64,000 bases of DNA from Nereocystis luetkeana (GCA_031213475.1 JARUPZ010000008.1:10536708-10600707); one strand, 5' to 3'; shown: positions 1 to 10,891, counted from the first letter of the stretch. The notes: generated by a model not told the origin, from the letters alone. Numbers and translations are program-made.

Positions 1-1270
1 GTGCGCTGCTGTACTACTGCGATTTTGCTGCTGTACTGCGATTTTGCTACCGCCCGACTGACTACTGCTGTGCCGTGATTTCGCGTCACTGCCTTAGTAC
101 GGTTATGCGTGGGTTTCTCGCTGATCCTATGCTAATTTCCTGTACTGCTGTACTGCGGTGTGTCTGTTAACGGTATGTTATTTCGTCTTCTGCACGTTTT
201 GCCGCTGTTGTTATTTTTCACTCTGATCATTATATATTTTTTTATTTTTTTATTTTTGCACTTTTGATTTTTCGCCACTGTACTACTGTGCCGTGATTTC
301 ACGCCACGGTAGTACGGTTATGCGGAGATTTCTCGCTGATCCTATGCTAATTTCCTCACTCTTGTCGTAATAAATGGGTCTGCACTTGAACGACATCCAA
401 GTCTATTGAGTCTGCGCCTGTCCTGGTTACATTAATTACTGTACTACTGTGCCGTGATTTTACGCCACTGTCGTAATAACCGGATGGGTCTGCGGTCGAA
501 GGACGACCACGTCTTTTGAGTCTGCGCCTTTCCTGGATGCATTACGGTACTGCTGTGCCGTTCTGGTCTTGAACCGAGCCTCCACAAGGTCTGCCCCTAT
601 CCTACCTACTACCTAGCATGCGTTCTGTTTTATTGGAGATGGGTCTGTGCCTTGTGGGGACGTGGTTACGGTCTCTGATCCGAGCCTCCATAGGGTCTGT
701 GCCTCTCCTACCTGTATTTTTTTTGTCACATATAGTGTAGAAGAGATAGGTATGTGCCTCGTGGGAGCGGTGTTGTCTCTTCACCCGTCGTGGAAGACAG
801 AGACGAAGTTCCACGAGGTCTGTGCCTGTCCTACCTACACGGTCTGTTAGTATGCTGTCTACTGTCCTACCTACACGGTCTGTTAGTATGCTGTCTACAA
901 TTTTACTTCGTTTATTTTGTGGGCGTACAGCTGCTGAGCGTATCCAGTGTATGCACTTGCCACCTGGAATACAATTAGTTGTCGATCCGATTATTCATTA
1001 CAGGTGTGAGTCGCGCTCAACATCTTACTCTGCTTCAGTTGGTTATACTGATTTTCACGCTTGTATCGGTGCTGATATCTGCACTTATCTCATTATGCTG
1101 CTCTGCTGCTGGTTGTACTGATTTTCCCGCTTTTATTGGAGTTGATATTTGTACTATTTTCTATGCTCCGCCATCGCAACATGTTCCTGCAACGAAGGGC
1201 GAGCGGGAGACAGGAACGGCCGGATGCATTATGATTTTCCTATCTCACCTTGTTGGCGCATGCATAGCAT
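1..1270. repeat. Degenerate dispersed and tandem repeats, no gene
   Basis: Short segments recur imperfectly. 'TACTACTGTGCCGTGATTT' and close variants appear near 60, 283 and 435. 'CGCTGATCCTATGCTAATTT' occurs near 120 and 333. A segment around 'GGGTCTGC...GAGTCTGCGCCT' occurs near 377 and 487. A block of about 40 bp containing 'ACACGGTCTGTTAGTATGCT' is tandemly doubled at 830-900. Open frames here are short and follow the repeats, so I see no gene. It may be retrotransposon flank or old LTR-type sequence; this is inference. Confidence 0.55.
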
Positions 1271-1277
1271 ATATATG

Positions 1278-1995
1278 GGTTTGTCTGAGCCTGAGAGGAC
1301 CATTGTTGCCGTCTCCATCCGGCAGAGAGATAGCAACAAGGTCTCTCTGGAATACTAATATGTGCGGCTGATCTGTACCGCCGATTTCAACACGCTGTGC
1401 GGGCAGCAGGAGATTAACACACTCTCGTATACCGCGTACATGTATATATGTGCTTACCGGCTGCTATTTTGCTGACGTCCCGTGTTCCACTGCTGCTGTA
1501 CTCGTCCTATATCTTATCTTGACATTCGCTTATCATTTGCCTGTCTGCGTATCGGCTGCTCTCGCCGTACGCCGCTCGTCAAACCCGCGACGCTTTGCTC
1601 TGCGTCGCTGGGAACGCAGCACATTTTGTTGTATGTTTGTGTTCGTTGTGTTCGCTTCATTTCTCGGATAGAGAGTGGATGCCCAGATTGGTTGGGTCTG
1701 CGCCTATTGGGACCGTTGTTGCTGCCTCCCATGCTGAAGGGAGACGGCAACCAGGCCCCTCTAGGCCTGTGCCTTAGCCACGGGGCTTATACCTGTTTTC
1801 TTTTCTTTTGGTTTCTTTTTATTCGCCCTCTTTTGTTTGTCTGCTCGTTGTTTGTTTCTTTAGACGGGGTGAATGAACAGAATGGTCGGGTCTGTACCTA
1901 TTGGGACCTTTGTTGCTATCGCCCATGCTGAAGGGAGACAGCAACCAGGCCCCTCTAGGTCCGAGCCTTGCCACGGGGCTTGCTGCCTGTGTTTA
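1278..1995. repeat. Three copies of a hairpin-bearing repeat
   Basis: A repeat of about 100 bp occurs near 1690-1795 and 1885-1990, with a more diverged copy near 1278-1350. Each contains an inverted repeat built on GTTGCNGNCTCC ... GGGAGACNGCAAC (for example 1718-1751 and 1912-1945). This can fold as a hairpin of about 12 bp around a short loop. The flanking 'CCAGGCCCCTCTAGG' and 'GCCACGGGGCTT' are also shared. No coding sequence is supported in 2000-2480. Confidence 0.6.
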
Positions 1996-2489
1996 TTTAG
2001 TTCTTTGTCGTTCGTCCGTTTTGTGGCTGTCATGTTTGATCTTGTTGTTTATTCTGTTCGCGAAAGTGGATAGTTCGGTCGTTTGTTTGCTGGGGTGTTT
2101 GTTGCAAACCCGCATGCCCGTGCACCCGACTGCGCTGGCTATGACCTTTACTGACACCCGTACTCTGTCGCATGTGTCCAGCAGTTTACCTGCGTCCCGT
2201 GTTCGCTGTGTATGTTCGTGTTCATCGTAGTTATTTTGTTTATTACCGCTTTGTTGTTTTCTCTTTAATTTTTGGCCGTGAAAAGGACACATCAAGGAGG
2301 ATCTTGCCCTGACATGTATGTGTCTTTTGCCTTTGCTTGACTGTTAGGCTCTCCAGTTCTCTTCCTCCCCTTCGCCTCGTTTTTCGCTTACATTCTCGTT
2401 GACGGGGGGAGGGCGACGCGTTCGTCGGAAGCCTGCGACGGCATGAAGTCACCGAGATCAACCGACCGGCTCAGATACCACCAACCCGG

Positions 2490-2673
2490 ATCAGCCTTGC
2501 CCCTGTTTCCGATAGGAATCGCTCTACGAAAGACTTTGGGTAGCGATCTCAGACCGTAGAATCAGGTGTACGATTACAGAGACCGCTACTGGCGAATACG
2601 CTACAGCGACCAGGATCGGGAGGAGCTAACCCGCCGCGAGATGGAGCAGTTGAAGACGTGGAGCGATTATTGA
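2490..2673 (+). pseudogene. Ty3/gypsy 3'-domain fragment (Tudor/chromo-like)
   Basis: From 2566 the frame reads VYDYRDRYWRIRYSDQD..EELTRREMEQL and stops with TGA at 2671-2673. It matches nearly residue for residue the end of the larger pol fragment at 4918-5012 (VYDYRDRYWRVRYTDNNWEEL). Upstream 'CTGTTTCCGATAGG' and 'AAAGACTTTGGG' are shared too, but the frame there is broken by a stop. It is a truncated second copy of the C-terminal domain of the same retrotransposon family, either an older element end or a partial duplication. Such Tudor/chromo-like C-terminal modules are known downstream of gypsy integrases; the assignment here rests on pattern only. Confidence 0.7.
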
Positions 2674-2739
2674 GCATCACGCCCAGTGGACCCTCGCTTT
2701 CCCGTGCGCCGTTTCTTCTCTTGTCTCGCGTTGCTGTTA

Positions 2740-3060
2740 CGCCGTTCCATCGCTATTCCGTGCCCCGTTGCCTCTCTACCTCCCTTGCCCGTGCGCAGCT
2801 CCCATGTCCCGGTGTCTTGCTCGTCCACAGCTTGCTGCACCGCTCCCTTGCTCCGACGCGGTGCGATCCCTCGCTCCGGTGTCTTGCCTGTCCGCCGCTC
2901 GCTGCGCCGCTCCCTCGCTCCGACGCCGTGCGTTAGCCCGTTCCAGTGTCTTGTTCGCCCGCCGCCCGCTGTGTCGTTCCCCCGCTACGACGCCGTGCAT
3001 TTCCTCGCTCCGGCGTCTTGCTCGTCCGTCGTTTGCTCGCTCGGAAGCCGTGTCCGTGCT
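2740..3060. repeat. Tandem repeat, about 67 bp unit, CT/CG-rich
   Basis: Imperfect units containing 'CGCTCCCTCGCTCCGACGC' and 'CCGGTGTCTTGCTCGTCC' recur with about 67-bp spacing (anchors near 2841, 2908, 2975). The array lies between the domain fragment ending at 2673 and the integrase coding region starting near 3085. It remains open in several frames, so the apparent N-terminal coding extension upstream of the integrase is repeat translation. Confidence 0.7.
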
Positions 3061-3084
3061 CTGCTCTATCGCCCCGATGCCTTG

Positions 3085-4502
3085 ATCGTACTGCCCAACG
3101 ACCAGATCTTGAAGGAGTCGACCAGCCGCTATATGGAGCTGTTGAAAGAGGTGCTTTCAGCAGGGGGGCAGGTTCCGCTGTCGTCGGGTAGGATGACGCC
3201 GGTCATCCACCGGGCGGTCGAGGTACTCACCAATCCGGCATCCCTCGCGAGAAGGCAACGGAACGACGCTCATCTGGGTCAGGTTAGCAAGCGTCTGCGG
3301 TTGGATAGCAATGCGAACGCCGCGGAAGTAGATGAGACTGGGTATAGTCTAGACGAGAACGATGTAATCAGATTTGCCGACGGAAAAGGTAGGAACCTGC
3401 CAGCCATACCCGAATCCATGGTTGCCCATGTACTCGCGTTGGTACACACTCTGCATGGTCACTCTGGAGTAGGAGCCACGTTAGCGCTATTCTTAAGAGC
3501 ACTTTCACTGGCCTTCAGTCATTCGCGACACGCGACAATACGTGTTGTCATGCGGTTGCAGGAGACGTAAACGACCCAACAGCAGACGCGTCGCAATGTT
3601 TCCCGGACGCGCACTAGAACCGTGGGATGAACTACAGATGGATATCCCGAAAATAGACACGCCTTCCCTTTCAGGTAACAAGTACGTTCCGCTGGTAGTA
3701 GATCGAGCCTCCAAGTTAGTTCCCTTTCGGTATCCCTCTAGAAACTAAGCAAGCAATAGGCGTAGCACGGGCGCTTACCGAGCTGTGCCTAACGTTCGGT
3801 GTACCCAAGACAGTACGTTGCGACGGCGGCAGAGAGTTCAGAGCAGAAGTAGTGATACACTTATGCCCTTGGATGAATGCGGACATAAAGTTCGGCCCAG
3901 CCGACCACCCGCGAGGACAGGGTTCTGTAGAGAGACTAGGAGGTTGGTTGCAGGAGCTGTTGGCAGAGCTATGTAGATCGTGGCCCGAGAGGTGGGACGA
4001 GTACGTATCACCGGCAATATGGATCAAACGCACTCTACCAGACGTGTCACTGCCTTCTAACATGACACCTTTCGAGTTGTTGTTCGGTCGCAAGCCTCGC
4101 ACGTCTTTAGACTCTTTGGTACCCCTGTCAGAAGAGACAGATCAGAGCGGCGGCCTGGACAACTTCGTGGAGCGCCGCAGACAGAACCTCCGAGAAGTCC
4201 GCCTGGCGCTCGAGAAGCGCGACAGCCAAAGAGTAACGGCGCGGGCCCGAGCCAACGCTGCCATCTCGAGACCATCAGCCGGAGTTATCGCTGAGAAGGG
4301 TAGCCTCGTGCTGGTGCGCGAGTCCGATAGCAGCAAACACCGCGACAGCAGAGGGAAGAAGCTGCAGCACGACCACTACACAGGCCCTTGGAGGGTCACG
4401 GAAGTATTACAGACAGGCCTAAGCGTACAAGTAACGATGCGAGGCAGAAAACAACGTACCCGAAATGTATCCACCGCAGATGTGAAGCCGTACCACCTCT
4501 GA
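3085..4502 (+). pseudogene. Ty3/gypsy retrotransposon integrase, two frameshifts
   Basis: Integrase of an LTR retrotransposon, which inserts the cDNA copy into the chromosome. Visible in order: the zinc-binding HHCC region (LHGHSGVGATLALFLR near 3445-3500, then CGCRRRKRPN near 3550); the catalytic core with its first Asp in LQMDIPKID (about 3640), second Asp in GVPKTVRCDGGREF (about 3800-3840) and Glu in PRGQGSVERLGG (about 3905-3940); and the SH3-like tail GPWRVTEV..VKPYHL. The reading frame changes near 3499 and near 3733, each consistent with a single inserted base. An in-frame TGA stands at 4500-4502. No Gag, protease, reverse transcriptase or RNase H is present upstream. It is a 5'-deleted, dead copy. 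Class-level assignment is firm; the lineage within Ty3/gypsy is not determined. Confidence 0.9.
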
Positions 4503-5012
4503 CCTCCGACACTAAGACACTCGATAGCAGACGAGTTTGCACAGTATGCGTGGGGCGCGGATTTCAAACTGCCAGTTGAAGGAGTCAATTCGCCACTGTT
4601 AGACTCGCTCGTGAGCTGCCGCAGATCGACCACTGCCTCCGGCACCACTAGATGGGAGTACAAGGGGAGATCGAGAGAGGGAGTAGAGACAGGATGGCGA
4701 ACTGAGAATGACGTGTTACAGAGTTTTACACCCTTGCAGTTGGACGGTTTCATCGCACTCTGGCACTTGTACAACCCCGACCCGACTAAAGACACGACCC
4801 CAGTCTCAGTCACCCCTCGTACGCCCGCCCTTCGTCGCCGCGAAGCCTTGACGCTGTTTCCGATAGGGTTTACCATCTGGAAAGACTTTGGCGGTGGGTT
4901 GCGACTGCAGGGGCAAGTGTACGATTACAGAGACCGCTACTGGCGAGTGCGCTACACCGATAACAACTGGGAAGAACTGACCCGTCGCGAGATGGAACGG
5001 TTGCAGGACTGA
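4503..5012 (+). pseudogene. C-terminal extension of the gypsy pol polyprotein
   Basis: This open stretch is in the same frame as the integrase tail and is separated from it only by the TGA at 4500-4502. The polyprotein therefore probably once continued to the TGA at 5010-5012; a CGA-to-TGA change would explain the break. The translation includes ADEFAQYAWGADFKLPVEG, then FTPLQLDGFIALWHLYNP, and ends with a compact domain QVYDYRDRYWRVRYTDNNWEELTRREMERL. That last module looks like a Tudor/chromo-type fold, often used by chromatin-targeting retroelements. The role is inference from position and composition. Confidence 0.7.
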
Positions 5013-5133
5013 AACGATCCACGCTCTGCATAGACGAAGATCTGCTCCTTCATCCGGCAATTCCGGCGAGGATCCTCCCCTGCGAAGACCTTCCCCTGCG
5101 AAGATCTTCCCCTGCAAACATCTATCTAATTCA

Positions 5134-5685
5134 TCTAGTGTTTCTGCTTGCTTTTTGTGTGTCGTGTTTCAACCGAAGAGGCCGTGTTGGTTCTTTTCCG
5201 TTTAGTTCTCTTGGTTTTCGATTATATTTATCTAGTGTTTCTGCTTGCTTTTGGTGTGTCGTGTTTCAACCGAAGAGGCCGTGTTGGTTCTTTTCCGTTT
5301 AGTTCTCGTGGTTTTCGATTTTATTTATCCAGTGTTTCAACCGAAGAGGCCGTGTTGGTTCTTTTCCGTTTAGTTCTCGTGGTTTTCGATTTTATTTATC
5401 TAGTGTTTCTGCTTGCTTTTGGTGTGTCGTGTTTCAACCGAAGAGGCCGTGTTGGTTCTTTTCCGTTTAGTTCTCGTGGTTTCGATTTTATGTATCTTGT
5501 GTTTCTGCTTGCTTTTGGTGTGTCGTGTTTCAACCGAAGAGGCCGTGTTGGTTCTTTTCCGTTTATTTCTCGTGGTTTTCGATTTTATTTATCTAGTGTT
5601 TCTGCTTGCTTTTGGTGTGTCGTGTTTCAACCGAAGAGGCCGTGTTGGTTCTTTTCCGTTTAGTTCTCGTGGTTTTCGATTTTAG
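5134..5685. repeat. 99-bp tandem repeat array, about six units
   Basis: A unit of about 99 bp containing 'TTTCAACCGAAGAGGCCGTG' and 'GTTCTTTTCCGTTTAGTTCT' repeats from 5134 with starts near 5231, 5330 (internally deleted), 5399, 5490 and 5589. A diverged partial unit lies near 5727. The unit is 33 codons, so the array stays open as an apparent 171-residue frame, but it has no other sign of coding. It begins about 120 bp after the pol stop and is probably part of the element's 3' non-coding region. Confidence 0.85.
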
Positions 5686-5689
5686 TTTT

Positions 5690-7025
5690 GCGTTTGCTTT
5701 TCGCCTTGCCTTGTAGGCTAGCTTATGGTTTTAACCGAGGAGGCGGAGTTGCCTTCTCTGTTGTGTTCGATTTTCGTTGAATTGTTGAGGACGCAATAGA
5801 AGCGATTTATATGCTTAGGCGTTAGGGGACGCTGCGCTTATTTCATCGCTGAATGAGCGTGGGGGAACTTTAGCCATAGAATAGTGGTCGGGCAACCAAA
5901 CACGCAGTGAAAAAGCAAGGGTGGGGGTTTTTCTCAGGGATTTCCCACTGATGGCCTTTGCGATTTCGGTTTGGTTGTTTATCCCTGAGGCCGTTATTTG
6001 TGTTAAAGGGCTTTGCGGCTCTTTAAACTTGGTTATAGTCACAAGATTGCGATAGCCTAATGCTCATTCCGTCATTCGCATTATGCTAGGGGGCATGTTA
6101 TGGTTCGGTTGACCGTTTCAGGAGTTATGATGACATAGAGGCGTTTTCATATTGTAGCGCCGTTCCGGACGGAAGGTTTCATCCCCCTTCCGTCTCACTC
6201 AGTTCCCGCGACCATCGCCACGGTCACGGAACAAGCAATCACTTACCATCTAGCCATCTCCAGTTGGAGCCTCTTCACAGAAGAACCACAAGCTCGCCCT
6301 ACTCTCCTGGAGACCTAGGAGCGCACCTCTCGACTCGGTCGGACTCAAGCTCTGCTCTGTCACTGAGGTTGGTCATTCATGTCTCGTCTTTGTGTTCCCC
6401 TTTTGGGTTATGCGTCTCTGAGTGGTAACCTGTGGTCCACAGCTGCCACTCCTACCAACCATTGCAGAACCCTACATGTGTTGCCTTGTGACAATGACTT
6501 AAGACCTCAGCCCAGGCAGCCAGCATCCGTTTCATATCTACCGGTGCTTGTTATAAACGTCGTCACACGTCGTCACTAGTCTTTGTAGTTTAACAAGTTG
6601 TATACCCTTCATGGGGAATAACCCACGCAATAATCAGGGACGTGGTATCATAACTGCTGCGCTGCACCTTTATTGTGACAGACAGCCCAGGAAGAGATAG
6701 CGATCGTTGATATTCGTGTGGTAGTAAGGTTCGATTGCTCCTTTTTTCACTGCATATCCGCGAGTCTTCACTCTGATAGCACTCCAGATAGCAGGCAGGT
6801 GTGTTCCTCTTTCGTTGTCACGACTACCGTGCGTTTCGTACGGTGCAGGCAGCACTTCAGACAGCATCCGCTGTAGTCAGCAGCCACGAGTTGGTTAGTG
6901 GTGGGAACGGGGGTACTCTTCTATGTTATAGTTGAGAGGATATACCCGCGGCCATGTTAGTTCAGTTTGCACATTGGTTTTAGCTCGTGTGCGCTTTCTT
7001 CGTCTCGTGTATTTTGAGGCAGCCG
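5690..7025. other. No gene seen; possible retroelement 3' flank
   Basis: No supported coding frame. A purine-rich stretch at about 5908-5927 ('GAAAAAGCAAGGGTGGGGG') resembles a polypurine tract of an LTR element. A 3' LTR could start downstream of it, for example near 6097 with TGTTATGG. No second LTR copy is in the window, so this cannot be confirmed. Confidence 0.3.
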
Positions 7026-7029
7026 AATT

Positions 7030-7145
7030 TTCGATTTTTTTTTTGTTTTTCGGATCTTCCTAGGGCTCCAGCACCTTTGTGTGACCACGGACTCCTTCGT
7101 CAGAGAGTTAATGTAAGAATAACAACAACAAACAAAACAAGTTCT
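7030..7145 (+). repeat. Dispersed repeat shared with 18450-18545
   Basis: About 90 bp, including 'TAGGGCTCCAGCACCTTTG' and 'ACTCCTTCGTCAGAGAGTTA', is almost identical to sequence at 18450-18545. Both are preceded by a T-rich stretch ending in 'GTTTTTCGGAT' and followed by AACAAC repeats. It is a dispersed repeat, probably the 3' part of a short retroposon. Confidence 0.75.
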
Positions 7146-7910
7146 GTGGTACAGCAGTGCAGATTTCGTCTTCAAATTATTATGCCGGATTTCGAGATGG
7201 AAACCAGGATACACACGACCAAATCCAGTAGTACTTCTTCATATCAAGAGCCAGGAGAGGCCAAGAACATTTACGAAAATTATTGAGATGCACCTGCGAC
7301 GGCGTACAGTAGTACAGTAGGCGTACGTGGTAGATATTCCTTCGTGTTCGTTCGTTCAGCACAATACAAAATAATCCGTATGTGTGTGTGTTCTTCACAT
7401 TAAACCGTTCTTTCTACCCGTCGACATCCAGCACAACCAGTGTCCGTGCCGATTCTTCAATCCTAGAAGAGATACAAGTTCTGTGGTCACAAAGCTACGC
7501 CACAGAGATACTACGTTGCCACGTGTGCAGTGTGAACTGCAGTGGCCAATGCAAAGCCATGTCATCATCCTATATACGACGGGCACGACATACGCAATCT
7601 ATGAAATAGTGAAACGAAAAGAAACAATCAAAGAGAAAACAAAAACAAGGTACCTCGTAGACAAATCGAAAGAGAAAAAGAAGAAAATGAAAGCAAAATC
7701 TAGGAGAAACAATCTGTCGTGCCCCCCCCCCGCAGGCGAGGTGGCCAACACTTGAAAAATAACGAGCTGGAGAAAAGAAATAAAAAATAAATAAATAAGA
7801 AAAAACACGACTGCTTGTAAACAGAGTAAGACAAAGAACCTAGGAAAAAAGTAACAAGGAAAAATAACAAAGGGGAAATAACAGGCAGACCAAAGCCCAA
7901 AGCACCTTCC
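7146..7910. other. No gene; A-rich low-complexity DNA
   Basis: Contains purine-rich stretches at 7605-7720 and 7750-7880 and a short C9 run at 7722-7730. Frames here are compositional and I see nothing coding. Confidence 0.5.
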
Positions 7911-7914
7911 AGGT

Positions 7915-8350
7915 GGCGGCAGCAGCTTGCTTGTGGTACGAGTAGTATAGCCAGGTTCTCCCTGCTAATAATCCGCCTGGTACCTTGCTACCCAGACTGC
8001 CGTCTCCGCCCTGCGTTCGTCAACTATGCCCAGCTCCTTGGCGTCAGACAATACGAAACGAGCAGAGCAGGTTCGCCTTCCAACCACGCCACACGGCTCC
8101 TTCATTCAGTACGGCTTATCGATCAGAAAAAAAGGAAGAGGAAGAGAAAAAATAATATAAAAATCACGGAGAGTCAGCGCAAGAAAGAAAAAAAAAGAAA
8201 AACAAGAAGAGAAGACAAGGGAAGACCACGTTCGAACCAGCTGCCCCGGTTGGTAGCACTAGTAGTATGGTCATATGTTCTACTTTCTAGTCGACTTGGT
8301 GCCTTGCTACCCTGTCTGCCATCTCCTTCCTACTTTCGTCTACCGCCGTT
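7915..8350. repeat. Diverged duplicate segments with purine tracts
   Basis: The segment 7920-8030 ('CTTGCTACCCAGACTGCCGT', ending 'GCGTTCGTC') is a diverged copy of 8240-8345 ('CTTGCTACCCTGTCTGCCAT', ending 'CTTTCGTC'). Each is associated with a long A/G-rich stretch (7750-7880 and 8125-8225). This suggests an old tandem duplication with a period of about 320 bp. No gene is supported. Confidence 0.5.
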
Positions 8351-8726
8351 TCCCTTCTACCCCTCCTGTTCCCCCCCCTCTCCGCATTCCCTCGGTCGGG
8401 CTTTCTGCCACTTTTCCTGTTGCCCCCTCCCCCCCCGTTCCCTTGGGCACCATCCACGGCGGATGCGCGGCGCTGCCTACTCATCTCAGCCTCAGCCTCG
8501 TGCCACCTCGCCATGAACCGTTTGGCTGCTTCAAGGATCCCTCGGTACCACTTCCCCGCCTTTTTTGCTGCAGTAGACCACAACGCGGTCTCAACTCCAA
8601 ACACCAAGGGGGCAACTTCCGTTGACCCTTCGGTGGCTCGGAACTCCCTAACTAAGGTCTTCGACTATGCATCTATGCCAAGTCTTACACCCTGTACAAA
8701 TACAAATACCAAATACAAATATTAGT

Positions 8727-9085
8727 TGCGAGTATTTGTCTAGGGGCAGTATTTGCCTGCAGACAAATATTTGCGCAGGTTCTCAGGAGAGTATTTGCCT
8801 GGAGGCAAATATTTGCGCAGGTTCTCAAAAAAGTATATGCCTGCAGACAAATATTTGCGCAAATTCTCAAAAAAGTATTTGCCTACAGACAAATATTTGC
8901 GCAGCTTTTCAAAAAAGTATTTGCCTGCAGACAAATATTTGCGCAGGTTCTCAAGAAAGTATTTGCCTACAGACAAATATTGGCGCAGGTTCTCAAGAAA
9001 GTATTTGCCTACATACAGACAAATATTTGCGCAGGTTCTCAAGAAAGTATTTGCCTGCAGACAAATATATTTGCGCATGCGGAGA
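8727..9085. repeat. 42-bp minisatellite, eight units
   Basis: Units containing 'AGTATTTGCCTGCAGACAAA' and 'TATTTGCGCAGGTTCTCA' start at 8748, 8790, 8832, 8874, 8916, 8958, 9000 and about 9046 (the last after a 4-bp insertion). The period is 42 bp, a multiple of three, so both strands stay open in several frames. Internal symmetry (GCAAATA/TATTTGC) gives each unit hairpin potential. A second array of the same unit lies at 9585-9722 with the same left flank, so the minisatellite probably sits inside a dispersed element. Confidence 0.9.
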
Positions 9086-9584
9086 TATTGACCTCTTCGG
9101 CCTACGAGTACGTATGTACATATATATACATGTGATACCACGTATGTATGTACATACGTATGCATTTGAGTGAGCCCGGTGTATTTTTGCAGCCGCAAAT
9201 ATCAGTGGTCCTGCACACAACCAAATCAGCTCCCCACCACGACACGAGCAACTACCGCGGGCTGTGCATGTAAAAATGCCAGCTGTCAGTGGCGAAGAAG
9301 CAAACGGCAATGGTGATGGTCCACTCCTATATCAATAGATTTTTATTTTTAAGATATGTTCTATGATACTAATGTCAGCTTATTTGTCTCGGTTTGGCTT
9401 TGGTTTGGCTGATATTTCTTATTTTTTTCCACCCCGATCAAAAGATATTTCAGATGCACGCTGAAGGGATTTGCTTCTGTATTCCGATACCAATCTCCCA
9501 TCGCATGACATACGGCTAGTCTCTCCCTCCTACCCTCCCCGCAGTAACAACAGCTGTTTTTTTCAAAGTAGTTGTCAGGACAAA
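9086..9584. other. Non-coding spacer between minisatellite arrays
   Basis: ACGTATGTA-type low complexity lies near 9108-9165. The rest is unremarkable and no gene is supported. Confidence 0.4.
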
Positions 9585-9722
9585 TACAATAATATTTGCG
9601 TGTATTTGACTAGGGCCAGTATTTGCCTGCAGACAAATATTTGCGCAGGTTCTCAGGAGAGTGTTTGCCTGCAGGCAAATAAATATTTATGCAGCTTTTC
9701 AAAAAAGTATTTGCCTAAGTCT
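9585..9722. repeat. Second 42-bp minisatellite array, two to three units
   Basis: The left flank 'AATATTTGCGTGTATTTGACTAGGGCCAG' parallels that of the first array, and the units match it. The middle unit carries a 4-bp AATA duplication. It ends in 'AAGTCTTACAC', which also occurs about 55 bp upstream of the first array at 8680-8690. The array abuts the LINE remnant. Confidence 0.8.
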
Positions 9723-9871
9723 TACACTGTCCGCCTGGTCTCGGGTTCTCCCCACCAGTTATCGTCCCGAACATTACCCGACTGGGTAATCGCTCCTTGC
9801 TTTGCCGTGCCACGACCCCGCAAAGAAGAGCCGCCGTTTACGAATGGTCGTTTCGATGCTCTCGCAACGTG

Positions 9872-10422
9872 TCATCTTGAGGGCCTTCGCGTACAAGAGG
9901 GTGGCATGGTCAGTATGAAGTCGGCGCTGGAAGCCAATGACTCGCAGCAGGACTTGACTCGCAGCAGGACTTGGTGGTGAGCCGTTCGAAGCTTGGCAAA
10001 GTGTTCCGCTCTGAGGGTCCACGTCACACACCCGTACAGCAGGGTCTCAATCACCTCGGCCTTCAGCATTCGGACTTTAAGGCTAAGGGGGGCGGTCGTC
10101 CTATCATACAACTCCGGGCCGAACCGTTTGAGGCATGCTCGCATGAGGCGGATCCGTCGGTCGATTTCGAGCGAGAGCGCAGCGTTTTCGTGGATAACGC
10201 CGCCTAGGTATAAGAACTGGGTCGTCTGCTCATACCTCTGCCCTGCCGCTTCGATGACGAGCGGTGGTGTGAGGGTTGTCCGGTCTGGTGTTTGTAGGAC
10301 CATTGTCTCAGTCTTCTTTTCCGACACCGTGAGGCCTGCTGCTTCGAAGACAGTCACGATGACTGTTATCATTTTGCGAGCCCTTCAGCCGACTTCGAGA
10401 CAATTCCTGCATCATCGGCGTA
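9872..10422 (-). pseudogene. LINE reverse transcriptase, YADD motif and C-terminal block
   Basis: LYADDAGIVSKSAEGLAK is followed by two consecutive stop codons (10366-10371). A one-base deletion in the preceding A run explains the break, because the next frame continues MITVIVTVFEAAGLTVSEKK and on to LYGCVTWTLRAEH. Confidence 0.85.
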
Positions 10423-10551
10423 CAACATACATGCCCCATACAGACCTTCGCACGCACGCCAATGGCTCCTCCTTCCCTGTTCGAACTACTCCAGCTTCAC
10501 TGAGTTGGACCAAATCCCTTACAATGGCTTGGTCTTGGCTGAAGCGTACTA

Positions 10552-10890
10552 CTAGTACACGACGTGTAACGCAGCAGCGAAGAACACGTTGAACAGTAAC
10601 GGCGATAGTACACAGCCTTGCCGCAGCCCCTGCGTGACATCAAACCATTCCGAGAGCTCGCCGTCATCAGTACGCACGCGAGCCCGCATGCCATCGTGGA
10701 AATTACGGATAATTCTCAGCATCTTGGTTGGTACCGGTACGCCAAAGCGTGTGAGTACCTTCCATAATAATAACAGCTCTTGGTCGACAGAGTCGTACGC
10801 TTTCTGCAGATCGATGAAGCACACGTATAATAAGGGGATTTTCCTCGGTCGTCCGAGCTCTTCTTGCAGCCGGCGCACGACGAACAACAT
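10552..10890 (-). pseudogene. LINE reverse transcriptase, palm block (motifs A and B)
   Basis: Contains [17 protein letters not shown] (first catalytic Asp) and [19 protein letters not shown]. These are diagnostic of non-LTR reverse transcriptase. The frame is lost just after LHVVY. Confidence 0.88.
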
Positions 10891-10891
10891 A

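Noticed and set aside
5148-5663. 171-residue open frame with repeated NRRGRVGSFPFSSRGF
   Set aside because: It is the translation of the 99-bp tandem array; the frame persists only because the period is a multiple of three.
8667-9198. Long frames on both strands rich in CRQIFAQVLKKVFA-like repeats
   Set aside because: They come from the 42-bp minisatellite, open on both strands by construction.
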